NCBI GenBank assembly: GCA_947652115.1
Contig: OX393572.1
Coordinates: 856,001-920,000, forward strand
Direction: 5' to 3'
From: Blastomussa wellsi
Lineage: Eukaryota > Cnidaria > Anthozoa > Scleractinia > Plerogyridae
Length of the DNA stretch: 64,000 bases
Both the position numbers and the translations under genes were made by a program. Numbering within the stretch: the stretch's first letter is position 1; each line of letters opens with the position of its first letter. Below, in pieces: positions 13,301-23,186 of the stretch. The notes under the pieces were generated by a model, which saw only the letters and a list, made by a program, of their open reading frames with translations, did not search any database and had not been told where the DNA came from.

Positions 13301-15537
13301 TGAGCATTTCTCCAGACTTTCAGAGTTGGATACTTAGTAATATGAAATCTTTGTGCAATGTCTTGTTCCGATTCACAATCTACTCTACCAAATACGACAC
13401 CATTCTACAAAAGAAACAAAACAGTGATATACAGGGGTTTCAAAATGTTTTGAAGTAGGCTTCACCGACTGAAAGAGTAGGCAGCTGTTATAAGTGACAT
13501 TTTTTGTCACAAGCTGATTGCTACATGTATGACCAGAGTAGCTGGCAGCATAACAGTCAAGTAACCGGTGGAACTCCGGCAGTCGCCGCCTTGTTTTGAA
13601 ACCCCTGGATATAACAAAGATCATTGTAATATGGCTACAGACGATGAGAGAAATTAATACATGTAAAGTCAGATAACAACACTTTTATTAAGAAATGAGG
13701 AAGGTGTTCTGACTCACACTTGTAACTGGTCAATATACTGTACCAAACAAATTATGGTGCATAAAAAAGCAGGACTTTCTTGTAATTTGTGTAATTTGTC
13801 TGCTAGCTAGCTGTTGAGACCATCCTACACAAGGCAGTAATAATCAAATTTGGTTAATCAAGACCTCTATACATCAGATTTTAACATCACCACCACTGTA
13901 CTATGAAACTGAATGAATTTTTCCAATACTTACTGGGTATTCTTCATGGACTATATCCGATGCCTGATCAAAAACTGGAGCTAACATTTGACTGAACCGA
14001 CACCTGCAAGAACAAGCGCGTATGGACATCACTTTAAACATCTGAACAAGGTTGTTTCACATGCCACCAGTAGAAATTTCCATTGAGATCACAAAAACTT
14101 TTCACTTACACATATGAGACGTGCCTGCTTATGGGACGTTAAAATTCAACTGTTTGCATGTGGCTGGGATCACAACTAAGTTTCGGCTTCAGAAAAGTAT
14201 AGCGTGTTTATATGGATGGGACCATGATGAAATGTTCACTTTGAAGACATGGAAAATTTGGGAATTTTAAAGTTGGACATGTAGCCAGATGAGGACAATA
14301 ATTCAATCTGATGACTGTTCATATAAACTGCTGAACTGATTGTCAAAATTAGCAAGTAGATCAAGCATCTTTGTTGTAAGGGAGAAGGCATGATCCTGAG
14401 TTAGGAAACACTATCTACTAGATTAAAAAAAAAAAGAATACAATCCAGGTGCATGTTTATCAACCAAACCAGTTAGACTGTCGTATAGTAATTTATGTGC
14501 ATCAGCTGGACATTATCAATGTGTTAACCCTTTAAGCCCCAAGAGTGATTTGTACATTTTACTCTGTTTAATGCCAGACGATTTTGCTCATCAAAGGGGG
14601 ACCCCTTGGGACTTAAAGGTTAAACAACTGTGGCCTGAACAATGGCAAAATAATAAAACGTCAATCATTAAGTAGAATTTATATAATACTGCAAAACATT
14701 TTAGGAACAGATTTACAAATTATCTGCTACAGCTGTATTTACAGTGTAGTGTGGGGTTATAAAACTATATTCCTTCATAAGGAGTTAAATGGGGCGTAAT
14801 TTAAAAATGCTCGATTCCAACATAGGATTTCGATGCACAATACAAAAACAGATCAATTAATTGACATTTTGGTCGCGCAACAAAACCGCTATTTTAAACT
14901 GAAACAAACCAATCGCCCACGCTAAGTCAAATCATCTTTAAACCAAACAACACAACATGAATACCAGCCTGTGAATATTGTTTTGTATTTCAGCTGATGG
15001 AAGCCCTTGAAATTATGCTAAACATTTCAAAAACTACACTCGTCCACTCACCAGTCTGCGTAAAAATTGACGAATACAACTTTGTTTTCGGCTAAAGAAA
15101 AGGTAATCACAGAGATCAGATTAGTTCAGGAAAAACTGGATAAATAGGATAGCAAATAATTTCAAAACAGTTCAACCAGAATCTCAAATAAGCTCATGTA
15201 GCGGCTGGCTTCTTGAAATGAACTAGAATATTAAACATTAATTTCAGCGGATCGGTTTATAACTCTTACCTAAAGTTTGTTCGAAATTCTGGCCCGAAAG
15301 CTGCACCACATGGCCACAAAATGTACAAGAAAAGTAAAAAATAGCCTGTAAAAAGGTAATCATTGAGTTAGTTCCTCTATAGCAACTACGAAGCATGTAA
15401 CTTATCGACGTGGCTTCGTTGACATCGCCAGACACTCGATCAAGCGATGCATCAAAAAAACAACGGAATAAAAACATCTTAAAATAAGTACGTACCGATA
15501 AAAGGCAAATAAGCCACATCTGCGACAAATTCGTCAT
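4350..15537 (-). CDS. ERP44: Endoplasmic reticulum resident protein 44 (ERp44), 14 coding exons
   Basis: ERp44 is a PDI-family protein of the ER and early secretory pathway that retains oligomerising or unassembled clients through mixed disulphides. Coding exons in transcript order: 15496-15537, 15270-15345, 15052-15091, 13934-14003, 13300-13404, 12228-12344, 9275-9343, 8685-8731, 8029-8086, 7659-7890, 6470-6543, 5715-5782, 5460-5553, 4350-4544. All junctions are GT-AG, the phases agree, and the total of 1287 nt gives 428 residues (human protein 406). Seen: a hydrophobic N-terminus (MWLICLLS spliced to AIFYFSCTF) acting as signal peptide; a thioredoxin domain with NFYADW then the single-Cys CRFS motif at about 54-57; KYPTLKVWRNA and REYRGQRSV; CIPLVREITFENAEELTEEG; DLHSGKLHREFHHGPDP; and the tail KLAPSYNRYTLLRDEL with an RDEL retrieval signal. 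These match ERp44 closely. The least certain part is exon 1, chosen because ATG at 15537 plus a gtacgt donor restores frame and signal peptide. If exon 1 is wrong, an in-frame ATG lies just upstream of exon 2. Confidence 0.95.
6090..6230. repeat. Trinucleotide-rich low-complexity stretch
   Basis: Irregular GAT/ATC-type and GCA-type triplets (for example TGATGATGATG and CATCATCATTATCATCATT) open several frames on both strands. It lies in an ERp44 intron, and the predicted peptides (runs of D, N, M and I) are low-complexity noise. Confidence 0.6.
6669..7137 (+). repeat. tRNA-derived SINE, interrupted by a MITE
   Basis: The head has a pol III box A-like GTGGCCTAATAATTAAAG and a box B-like GTTTGAACCC about 40 bases later. 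The body includes GTGATGGACCAGCATCC and GATGAGCCACTAGGCTCGT, a sequence type I associate with anthozoan tRNA-derived SINEs. Without the 170-bp MITE insertion the element is about 290 bp. It lies in the ERp44 intron between the exons at 6470-6543 and 7659-7890. Confidence 0.6.
6738..6907. mobile_element. MITE with 6-bp target duplication, inserted in a SINE
   Basis: The ends are CAGGGGTTTCAAAA and its inverted complement TTTTGAAACCCCTG. It is flanked on both sides by CACTAC (6732-6737 and 6908-6913). The 170-bp interior is related to the copy at 13432-13607 in the opposite orientation. No coding capacity. Terminal CAGGG and a 6-bp duplication suggest a hAT-like origin. Confidence 0.8.
10064..10145. 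repeat. Long hairpin inside the CAGGG element
   Basis: Arms 10064-10091 and 10118-10145 are complementary with one mismatch; the inner 21 bp at each side are perfect (starting GTTCCCAGCGTC). The loop is about 26 bases and purine-rich. The arm sequence resembles a short palindromic repeat common in cnidarian genomes, so it may be a small MITE nested in the larger element. Confidence 0.7.
10660..11382 (-). CDS. Vertnin/OTU-like protein encoded inside the CAGGG element, probably 3'-truncated
   Basis: The 240-residue frame starts at MAADTNQLRELREFL and contains GNGNCLYNSTSLSLCGDESR. This resembles the OTU-type nucleophile region (Gly-Asn-Cys-Leu) and is followed by SNSLRLLVASELYFHA. Further on, ASVIGRPVYSLHPEVNFR then YFLWSRDGSLDN resemble vertnin and vertnin-like proteins of cnidarians. 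The Cys of an OTU cysteine protease is present; no convincing catalytic His was located because the frame stops at IAACI. The next 250 bp hold two other open frames (10430-10669 and 10374-10562), so a frameshift, missed intron or decay at the 3' end is likely. It lies within an ERp44 intron on the same strand and is completely contained in the mobile element. Whether it is expressed is unknown. Confidence 0.6.
   Translation of the reverse strand: MAADTNQLRELREFLRADDEDSAQRLIQTLNPSSVVDVGKVDFTKLPKDTLGTSLIPDIGDANETGHRVALQATGNGNCLYNSTSLSLCGDESRSNSLRLLVASELYFHAEYYTTREVFKKTAELTEISESVLFPVALTASGDRVLTDGGTRIDAVKAEAVATCEDKQWAPLIHMMALASVIGRPVYSLHPEVNFRFRPLMMNSLKPRVDTLDKPVYFLWSRDGSLDNRQSYKRKIAACI
12577..12960. 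mobile_element. TA-flanked MITE (Tc/mariner type)
   Basis: The left end TACCGTATTTACTCAAATAA and the right end reading as its inverse (ATTCGAGTAAATACGGTA) form terminal inverted repeats of about 24 bp with one mismatch, bounded by TA. Internal copies of GCGCTTATT recur. There is no transposase. It lies in the ERp44 intron between exons 12228-12344 and 13300-13404. Confidence 0.7.
13432..13607. mobile_element. Second copy of the CAGGGG MITE, opposite orientation
   Basis: It has the same terminal inverted repeats as the 6738 element and is flanked by GATATA on both sides (13426-13431 and 13608-13613). It sits only 27 bp upstream of the acceptor of the ERp44 exon at 13300-13404, so it forms most of the sequence in which a branch point could lie. 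Confidence 0.8.
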
Positions 15538-15850
15538 AATTAAACAACAGAATCGGTAAAATAATTTAGCTAAAGCATCTAGACAAAACCCATGTTTTCC
15601 CGGCTTCTCACTGACACGGCAAATTGTGAGTGGTCTGTTATGCGCATGCGACATAGTGCGCTGTTTAAAATTTTCACAATATAACAGCGTTTCTGATTGG
15701 TCAAAAGCTCCCACCGGAAAATCAACCAATTGAAATTTGATTTAGAATGTCCGCGTATTTTCCCGGGAAAATTTGGACCAGTGCGCTCCCCCTTTAAACA
15801 GCTGGTTACATGCTGAAGCGACATTTTATAACTGAGCTGTTGTTAACTAC
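15538..15850 (-). promoter_or_regulatory. Probable ERp44 promoter region
   Basis: This is the sequence immediately upstream of the ERp44 start. A GC-rich palindromic TGCGCATGCG at 15641-15650 resembles an NRF1 site. An ATTGG (inverted CCAAT box) lies at 15696-15700 and a CCAAT at 15726-15730. No full ER-stress element (CCAAT, nine bases, CCACG) was found. An ACGTGG core resembling an XBP1/UPRE half-site lies inside intron 1 at about 15407-15413. Assignment as promoter rests on position and these short motifs only. Confidence 0.4.
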
Positions 15851-18800
15851 TTCAACATCTCTGTCCTTGCTTATCACAAATCAAAAAGTTAAAGTCTCGA
15901 ATCATTTGCGTTAGTATGTGGCATAACCACGTGCATGAGGTTCAAAATAAATAACCCCCTTCACAGTATTTCTAAGTCATAGATCTTGGGGGCTGGAAAA
16001 TGCGCGCGACGCACTCTCATCGACTCTCGTGCGCTTTCATCGAGTTTGGACGTGCTCGAAGTTTTCATGAGAGTCGCCAGTGAGTGTTTTTTCACCTTTG
16101 GCCCGAGTTGACGATAATCGATGAGAGTTGACGAAAGCTCTCATGAGAGCTAATTCTCATAAACTCTCATCATCGTTTGTGCTAGCACTGCCAAATTTTT
16201 AGGGACCATTCATGATGCTTATATATGGGAGTGCACCGTTTCTCCCTCTGCGCAGTCTGATTCCGGCAAATTGAAACATCCACAAAAGCCGAAAATTGTA
16301 AACAAAATTGGCTTGAAAAAACAAAACAATAAACAATGTTTGAATGATAACGGGCCTTTTTGATAACAGGAAGCATATCTTCGTGTAAACAATATCCTTA
16401 TGCAAAAGACCGCACGCCAAAACAAGGGAAAATGTTTAATATTATGATTAGAAAATGTTGCATAATTATATTTGAAATGTTAGTAGTAATCAATAATCAA
16501 ATTGTCAAATAGTGTTGTTTTTTTGTGACCAATGGCTTGAAAAATCACTGCAAAGTACATAGGTTTCGATCTTGAGAAAATGAAAATTGATCAACAAAGG
16601 AGAGATTGCGTATTTCCATCTAGAATTAAAATGAATTTATAAGTGTTCATGAGGAGGGTTTCTGTGTTGATTTTGGGGTTTGGTAATGCACGTGGACTAA
16701 AATTTCTAACTACTTAAAATGGTACTTACTCATCCACTAACTTTGGGTTGAGTTTGGGTCTTTTTGCAGATGTCGTTTTTATCGCAGCATTAATTTACAA
16801 AATGAAGATGCACTAAATTCCTTAATTTTAATGTTTTTCCAAAGGTCAGACGGCTGCAATAAGTTTAATCGCGCTTTCTTTACGTGGTTAATTCACGCAA
16901 TCTAATACATAGACTGGATTTTTCTGACTTTAATTTTTATTTCCGTCAAAAAGGATTTCCTGAGAAAGTTATTTTCGTTAAAATGTTGAACAGTATATTG
17001 CGTGTCAACGCGAAACAAACTTTAGCTTGTAATTCGGTTTAACAGAGTTACACCTCTTTTCTGCATTGAAATTACTGCGTTTAACCATCTCTGGGGGTTT
17101 TAACTAAATAACTCATTCAAGCATTTTATTGGCTGTTTATAGAACGGCCGTATCTTGAAAATTTTCTTTTTCGCGTGCTGCGTTGTTGTATCTGTGAATA
17201 ACACCCATAAATGTTTAACAACTCTAAGCTATTTTGCTTTCTTTTCAAGTAGTCACAGAAGCGCAGAGACTCAAAACGGCCCAAGCCGGGAAAGTTTATC
17301 TGCACGAAAGAATTTTCACAAACTCCCTTTGCGCTAAACTGGAAACCCCAGGGAAAAACGTTTTAAAAACTGGAGAAAACTTCACGAGCGCGGTCAGTGG
17401 AAGAAAAACCACTTGGAAATATATTTCACACGGAAATTCGACACTACTTTGGTAAGCTAAGGATTGCAAACCTTGATCTGGAAAGAATTGAAAATTTACT
17501 TTGGATGCTTTCATTTTTGTTGAGTATAAATGTCAGAAGTATTTTGATTGATTTCTAGCGCAGCTAGTTCTAGAATTCCATCGATGACCCGGTCGCGGAC
17601 ATGAAAACGAAGTGAGGTCCTGAACCTCGCCAAGGCGTTTGAAATATTAATGTTGCTACTACAGATACATAACTAAGGTAAGATTTCAAACTTTACAACT
17701 CTAATATATTGCGATATTTTCTTTCTGTGAACACTGGTGAAGAAAATTCAAACACTATTGAGTAATTATTTGACAAAAGCTTCCCATCGCGCCGTAGAAC
17801 AATTCGTTGCAGAAAAGACACGAAAACTACGATCTAAGCCGCTTGACTTAATTACTTGAGGTAATTAAATGGTGATACTTTATTTTGAATTGCTTGAATC
17901 AAGGTTTATGTTAATGAAGATTTTTATTAACTGGGAGGGTTTTCATTGGTTAGGATATCTAATCAGGTTTGATGGTTTTATTTCGCACAGGAGGGGGCGG
18001 AAAGGTTATTAAAATGTTTGCCACAGTTTTTTAAAGTTTTCTCCTGTTTCCTCTGTTTCCTGTCTATATACAACAATAAAACAAAGTGCGAAAAATTATT
18101 TGTCGGATTTTTCTTTACTGATTAGCAGAAAAATTGAAGAAAGGTACAGATTGCAAGAGATTAAATAATCTGGACTATTCTTATTTAGATTTGAATCGAA
18201 TTCTGGAGTCATAACATCTGTTATTGTTGTACAAACGTTCTTTAGACAAATCGAACTTCAATTGCATTATCCACAGAGCGGTTATAATTAGTCAGCGTAA
18301 CGTGTGAGTTGTTGGAGCTTGATTTAAATGTACTAATGATAACTTCGACTCACCCTAATAAGAGGCTCTTACAAAGATTATCATACTCTGATACGCGCGC
18401 CCATAAATAAAAACAACTTTTCACTTTTTTGCCAAAACTGAGTAGAAATGCTCTTTCCTTCAGGTAACATAAGCGTTTTATTGAATTAGAAAAATATGTC
18501 ACGAAAAGAACGAAGGTAAAATATTACAATATATGTAACTGGATTTATCAAAACCGGGTGAAAGAAATTATGGCCCCCTTTGCACGTTATACTCGAAGAC
18601 TATGTTTTTCCTGTCAATTATGATATAAAATCTGGCCGAGAAAGCTAGTAGCAAAGGAATAAAATAGCAACACTGAACAAAAGATAAAAGAGTGAGGAAG
18701 GTAGTGTTTGGCGAGAAAAAACGGCCCGCACATATTTATGTCAAACAAAAAACCGTCGCGATGGATACACTTCAGCGGTTAAGTTTTTTAAGGTGCTCAC

Positions 18801-21800
18801 AACAGTTTCCAGCATCTCTTCTTCACAGGGGTGGATTCAGAAAATTCAGATACAGGGGAACGAAGAAAAAGCCACCCCCCCTACCCCTCCACCCACATCA
18901 AAGGAAAAAATTGTCACCAAAAGTTCAGTTAAGTTTAAGCATTAAGTGCTTATAGCTCAAAAACGAGCACAGTGACTAAAGATTTTTTATTATCGAATTT
19001 TTCTCGGCAAATTTTTGCAAAGTTAAACAGTTCTTGGTTGCGCTTCAGAGCCACCTTAACAAAAACAGTTGAAATACTGACCATCAAAGTGTAAGACCTA
19101 GAAGCTGTTGCGAGCCACCTCAATTTTGTCCAGGGGTGTGTATATGCAGGGGGGTTTCAAGATTTCCTGAGTTCATGATAGCCCTAGCTCATAAGATCGT
19201 AACAGGTTTCGTCATTTCCGCAAAGCAGCCAATTGACTTTTAGCAAACAAACGATTTTTTTAAGTGATACTTGTGATCGACGTTGTTGCAAATTGACGAC
19301 TTTCCCAAAGTTATTAAAATCTTTTCATGCATGCTAAACAGATCTTTAATTTCCTAGCTATTTCCACCACCGTAGAAAAAAATCAAGCCAGTTTGTCGTA
19401 GTTTATTACGTTGCTCCTATATATTAAATATTCAAACAAAAAATACGATGAAAAAGTCAGCTGGACAAAAAGTATTTCTCATCAAGCCATTCGCGCGTCA
19501 AAAATAAAACTTTCATGACACAATTATTTTTATCGAAAATTCTCCACTCCAAGGAATTTAACTTATCTCTTACTTTCGTCTTAAATTCTAAATGGTTATT
19601 GGAAATATCCGTCTAATTGTTCATATTAAATTAGATTCAGATCTTGAATTGCAATCATGTACGCTCAAGGCTGAGTCAGGTTGAAAACCCATGCCATATT
19701 TTTGTCAGCAACGTTTAAAACATTGTGATTTTCGTCAACAATCAAGTCAACGAGCATCTTAATTTCAATTTTTGATGAATTGCCCGCTTCCGGTAAGAGA
19801 AACATTAATTTGTTTTTGATTTCTTTCAGTAAACATTATTCAAAACAATGTTTACATTTGATACAAAGTTTACATCTTCTGTGTGGATTGTCTTATTGAA
19901 CGCAACGATATTTACACCTGGAAAAATCCTTTCAGAATATTTTTCTTCCGAAATTGTTAAAATTTAATACCTTATAACCTCCGTTTTAAATTTTTTGAAT
20001 TCTTTGAAGCACGCCACTTTTCCGTTCTTGCTTTATAAATTCAGCTTCAGATCATGCAACTTTAAAAAGTTAAGGGGGCAGGCAGAACCTAAATGATTTA
20101 GATACAATGTTTGCGTCAATGTTTTCCTCCACTGGAATTCAATTTTTAGCTGTTTAGCTATACTGATAGTAAAGTATTCGCGAAGCTACATGTGAGTTTA
20201 AACGAACTGTTGTTATGTGGTTTGTTAAAGTAAAACATAACATAACACTAAGACTGTAACTCATAATAGGTACAACTAATTTTTTTTATTTATTTAATTC
20301 ATTTATTTATTACCTTTGTATTATATTTTTCACTAAAGTTTATTTGGCCTAGATAACCTGAGCCCGCTGAATTTCAACCAGCGTTGTTGCTAAGCAACAC
20401 GACGTAATCCTTTGAAACTTTGCGATTTCACGCATTCAAGCCCATATTAGCTAAAATTATTTCTCAGCATGTGTTATTGCGCAGAGAATTGCCCCCAGAC
20501 TCCCTCTTCCATGCAGCTAAGAGCAGAAAGCATGGTGGACTAAGACTTGAGGCTTGCACTTCCAGACTCTTTTCATTTATTGATTTACACTAATGTTCCA
20601 GACAGACAATTTCCGTAGCGGCTGCCATTTCCAATCGGATTTTCACCCGAAAATTACTTTCCTTTAGGTTACTTTTAAGTCGGCATTAAATTAATACCAG
20701 ACAATTTATCTCTTTTAATCCACTATATAATAGAATTAAAACTCTTTGCGACAGCTTATGAAAACATAGATTTATTCGGTATTTATTCGATTTATTCTTA
20801 CAATTGCCAAGATGGACAGCTGATTATTTTCCAAGACATTTTCAGGTTACTATCAGTCTCGAAACGTGCAAACACCTTGTCGAATCTCCTGAATTTACGT
20901 ACAATTACAGTTTTTAAATATTCACAGCTTCTTGAACATTCTTTCTAGTCAAATTTGACGTTGTGTTGATTGTTGTGCCAATTTTCCGTTTCTGATAAAT
21001 GTTCTCGCGGACTTTCATTTGACACCATCCGCACATGATCAAGCCTGTTATAAACTTACAATAGAAACCGTTCCTTTTAGTTTTGACATCAGCAGGTATT
21101 TATTCTTTTTGGCTTAAAAAGATAAAAAGATACGATATCGAGATAAAATCTAACCGACACAATAATCATTTATCGTCTGACAAGAATTGAACAAAGTTTG
21201 GTGATAACATAGGAAGAGTATATTAGAGTTATCAGTTCAAATATTAAACAAAGGGATTATACACTTAAAATAATAAACCGATTTATAATGTCCCTATAAG
21301 CAGAGACTACATGTGGAACGCATGAATAACCCAGGAAATAACAGAGAGAGGAACATGCAGGACACGAGCAATATTTCAGTTATATAACGGGTTAGTGAAA
21401 TCGACAAAAGTTTATAAGTAACATATTTCTTATCTCAAATTACACTTTAATAGTGGTTTCCATCAAACCCACTCGGAAATTTTCGTCACAGCTTTTAATA
21501 GCTTTATATTAGGATACTAATGATTCGTCGGTCTTGGAGAAAAATTTTCAAAACGGAGAATTGTTTGAATCTTTCAATGAATATTTTGCGTAAAATACTG
21601 CATCATAATTTTGGGCACGATTTTCCTCGCAGCAAAATCAGAATGAAATAAAGAATCGTATTTTATATTGATTCTTGTCTTTGGCAAAATTGTTGACAAA
21701 CTGTCCATTGTACACTAAAAAGATTACGAACAAAGAAAATCCATCTTTTGTTTATAAAAGGAACCAATTAGATTCAAAGTCTTCTATTTCTGTTGACAAG

Positions 21801-22985
21801 GCACATAATTCAAAATATGGCAAGACATTCTTTCCTTTTATAATTTTGCGAATAACATGATAAGCAGGATTTATAATATTAATCCGTTTTCAATAAGCTT
21901 CAAAACACACTTATTCACGTAAAAATATTCCCAGAAGCCTATCTCAATAAAACCTTGTAGCTGAGAATCTAAGGTGTTATCTGATATAACCAGACTATAA
22001 TTTGGGTTTCTCGTACAATCGTCAAATCTTAAAGGCCAAGGCGAACGTTCAGTTTATATTAAGATAAACAAAACTTCGCGGATAAGTATTTTTTTAAATG
22101 TATTATGTTCTAGTGAAAAGGGAAAAAAACTTACAACCATCGGTTATTTAGCGAGAGGGCCTCTCATCAAATGAATTTCCCTCCTGCATGACTTTTCTTT
22201 ATTTCACATAGCAGTTAGAGAGATATAGCATATATATTTAGTAGTACATTTTGATGAATTCTATTTATGCAGACAACTGGTCTTTTTTCTATTTATAGTC
22301 TTGTAGACTACCTACAGGTTATTTAAAAGAATTTTTTCTTTCGCGCATCTATATTCAAACTCAAATTCCATACGATAACTGTTAATTGTTGACCACTGTT
22401 TAATATTTGAAAATCACGTTCTCTAGAATCAATTTGCTTAATTTTCAGAATCCGATTCTTTTCTCGGTAATGAAGGATATTTCAATGTTGCGACAAAAAG
22501 AAATTTGTCAGGGAATAATAAACCGATATTGCATGCAGTGATTGGAGGAGTGAAAAACAATTTTTAATCCTCTTTATACAGAACTCGTACAACGTGCATT
22601 ATTCATAAATTTAACCGAGTTTGATCTATTTAAGACAAACGCTTTTAAAAAATGTGATGCTTTGCTGCAACGCGTCCGCATGTAAATTGCTTGGAAAGAA
22701 TAAACGGCTCCTTCATACAGTGCAAAAGGTGGGATAATTTCTATAGTATAAAAGTTTGGAACATAACTACAAGACTCCTCGCTGGGGCTCGCCTTACGTG
22801 CCAAAACAAAGCCTGGTATTTTCTGTACGTCAACTTTCTCCATAGGATAAACTAACTTTAATTGGGTTAGGAGAAACCTTACACAACAGTACGTTAAGTT
22901 GGTAGAAATCTCCTAGGGCTTTTTCAATGTGTTTGTGCAAAGCTTTCATGTAAATTTAAAATTACTGAGCATTTTGTTTTTGCAG
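15850..22985. other. Intergenic or 5'-UTR intron region without recognised coding exons
   Basis: No frame here resembles a known protein. Two items stand out: the cluster of CTCTCAT motifs at 16012-16177, and a strong donor (aactaag then gtaaga) ending at 17677. That donor could belong to a 5' untranslated exon spliced to the acceptor at 22985 of the modular gene. A sequence near 18826 (GGGTGGATTCAGAAAATTCA) resembles a degraded DNA-transposon end. Confidence 0.5.
16012..16177. repeat. Cluster of CTCTCATCGA / ATGAGAGT motifs in both orientations
   Basis: At least eight close variants of ACTCTCAT or its complement ATGAGAGT occur within about 165 bp, including ACTCTCATCGACTCTC, TCATGAGAGTCG, ATCGATGAGAGTTG and CTCTCATGAGAGC. 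The last is itself palindromic. No coding function is apparent. Confidence 0.6.
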
Positions 22986-23186
22986 ATTTTAGCGAAGCAG
23001 TGATCGAAAGTGGAGCGTGCTGGAGGCGTCGAAACAAGACATCACCCACAATGTTGTGAAAAGACCGCACGGAAGAAAATCAATAATTCTAGTATGGACA
23101 GAAGGATCGGAAATTTCTGATTATGATTGGAAACATCGACAATTTCATTTTCTTCAACAGAATTTTATTTTGGGTCCTGATCATCG
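22986..23186 (+). other. First coding exon of the modular gene with 5' UTR and two short uORFs
   Basis: An acceptor (gtttttgcag) ends at 22985, so this exon is probably spliced to an upstream untranslated exon. The 5' UTR holds two very short upstream frames, ATG-TTG-TGA and an 8-codon frame beginning ATGGACAGAAGG, before the ATG at 23123. Such uORFs may reduce translation. The coding part ends after one base of a codon at a gtgagt donor, and the next exon supplies CC, completing Ala at the predicted signal-peptide end. Confidence 0.6.
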
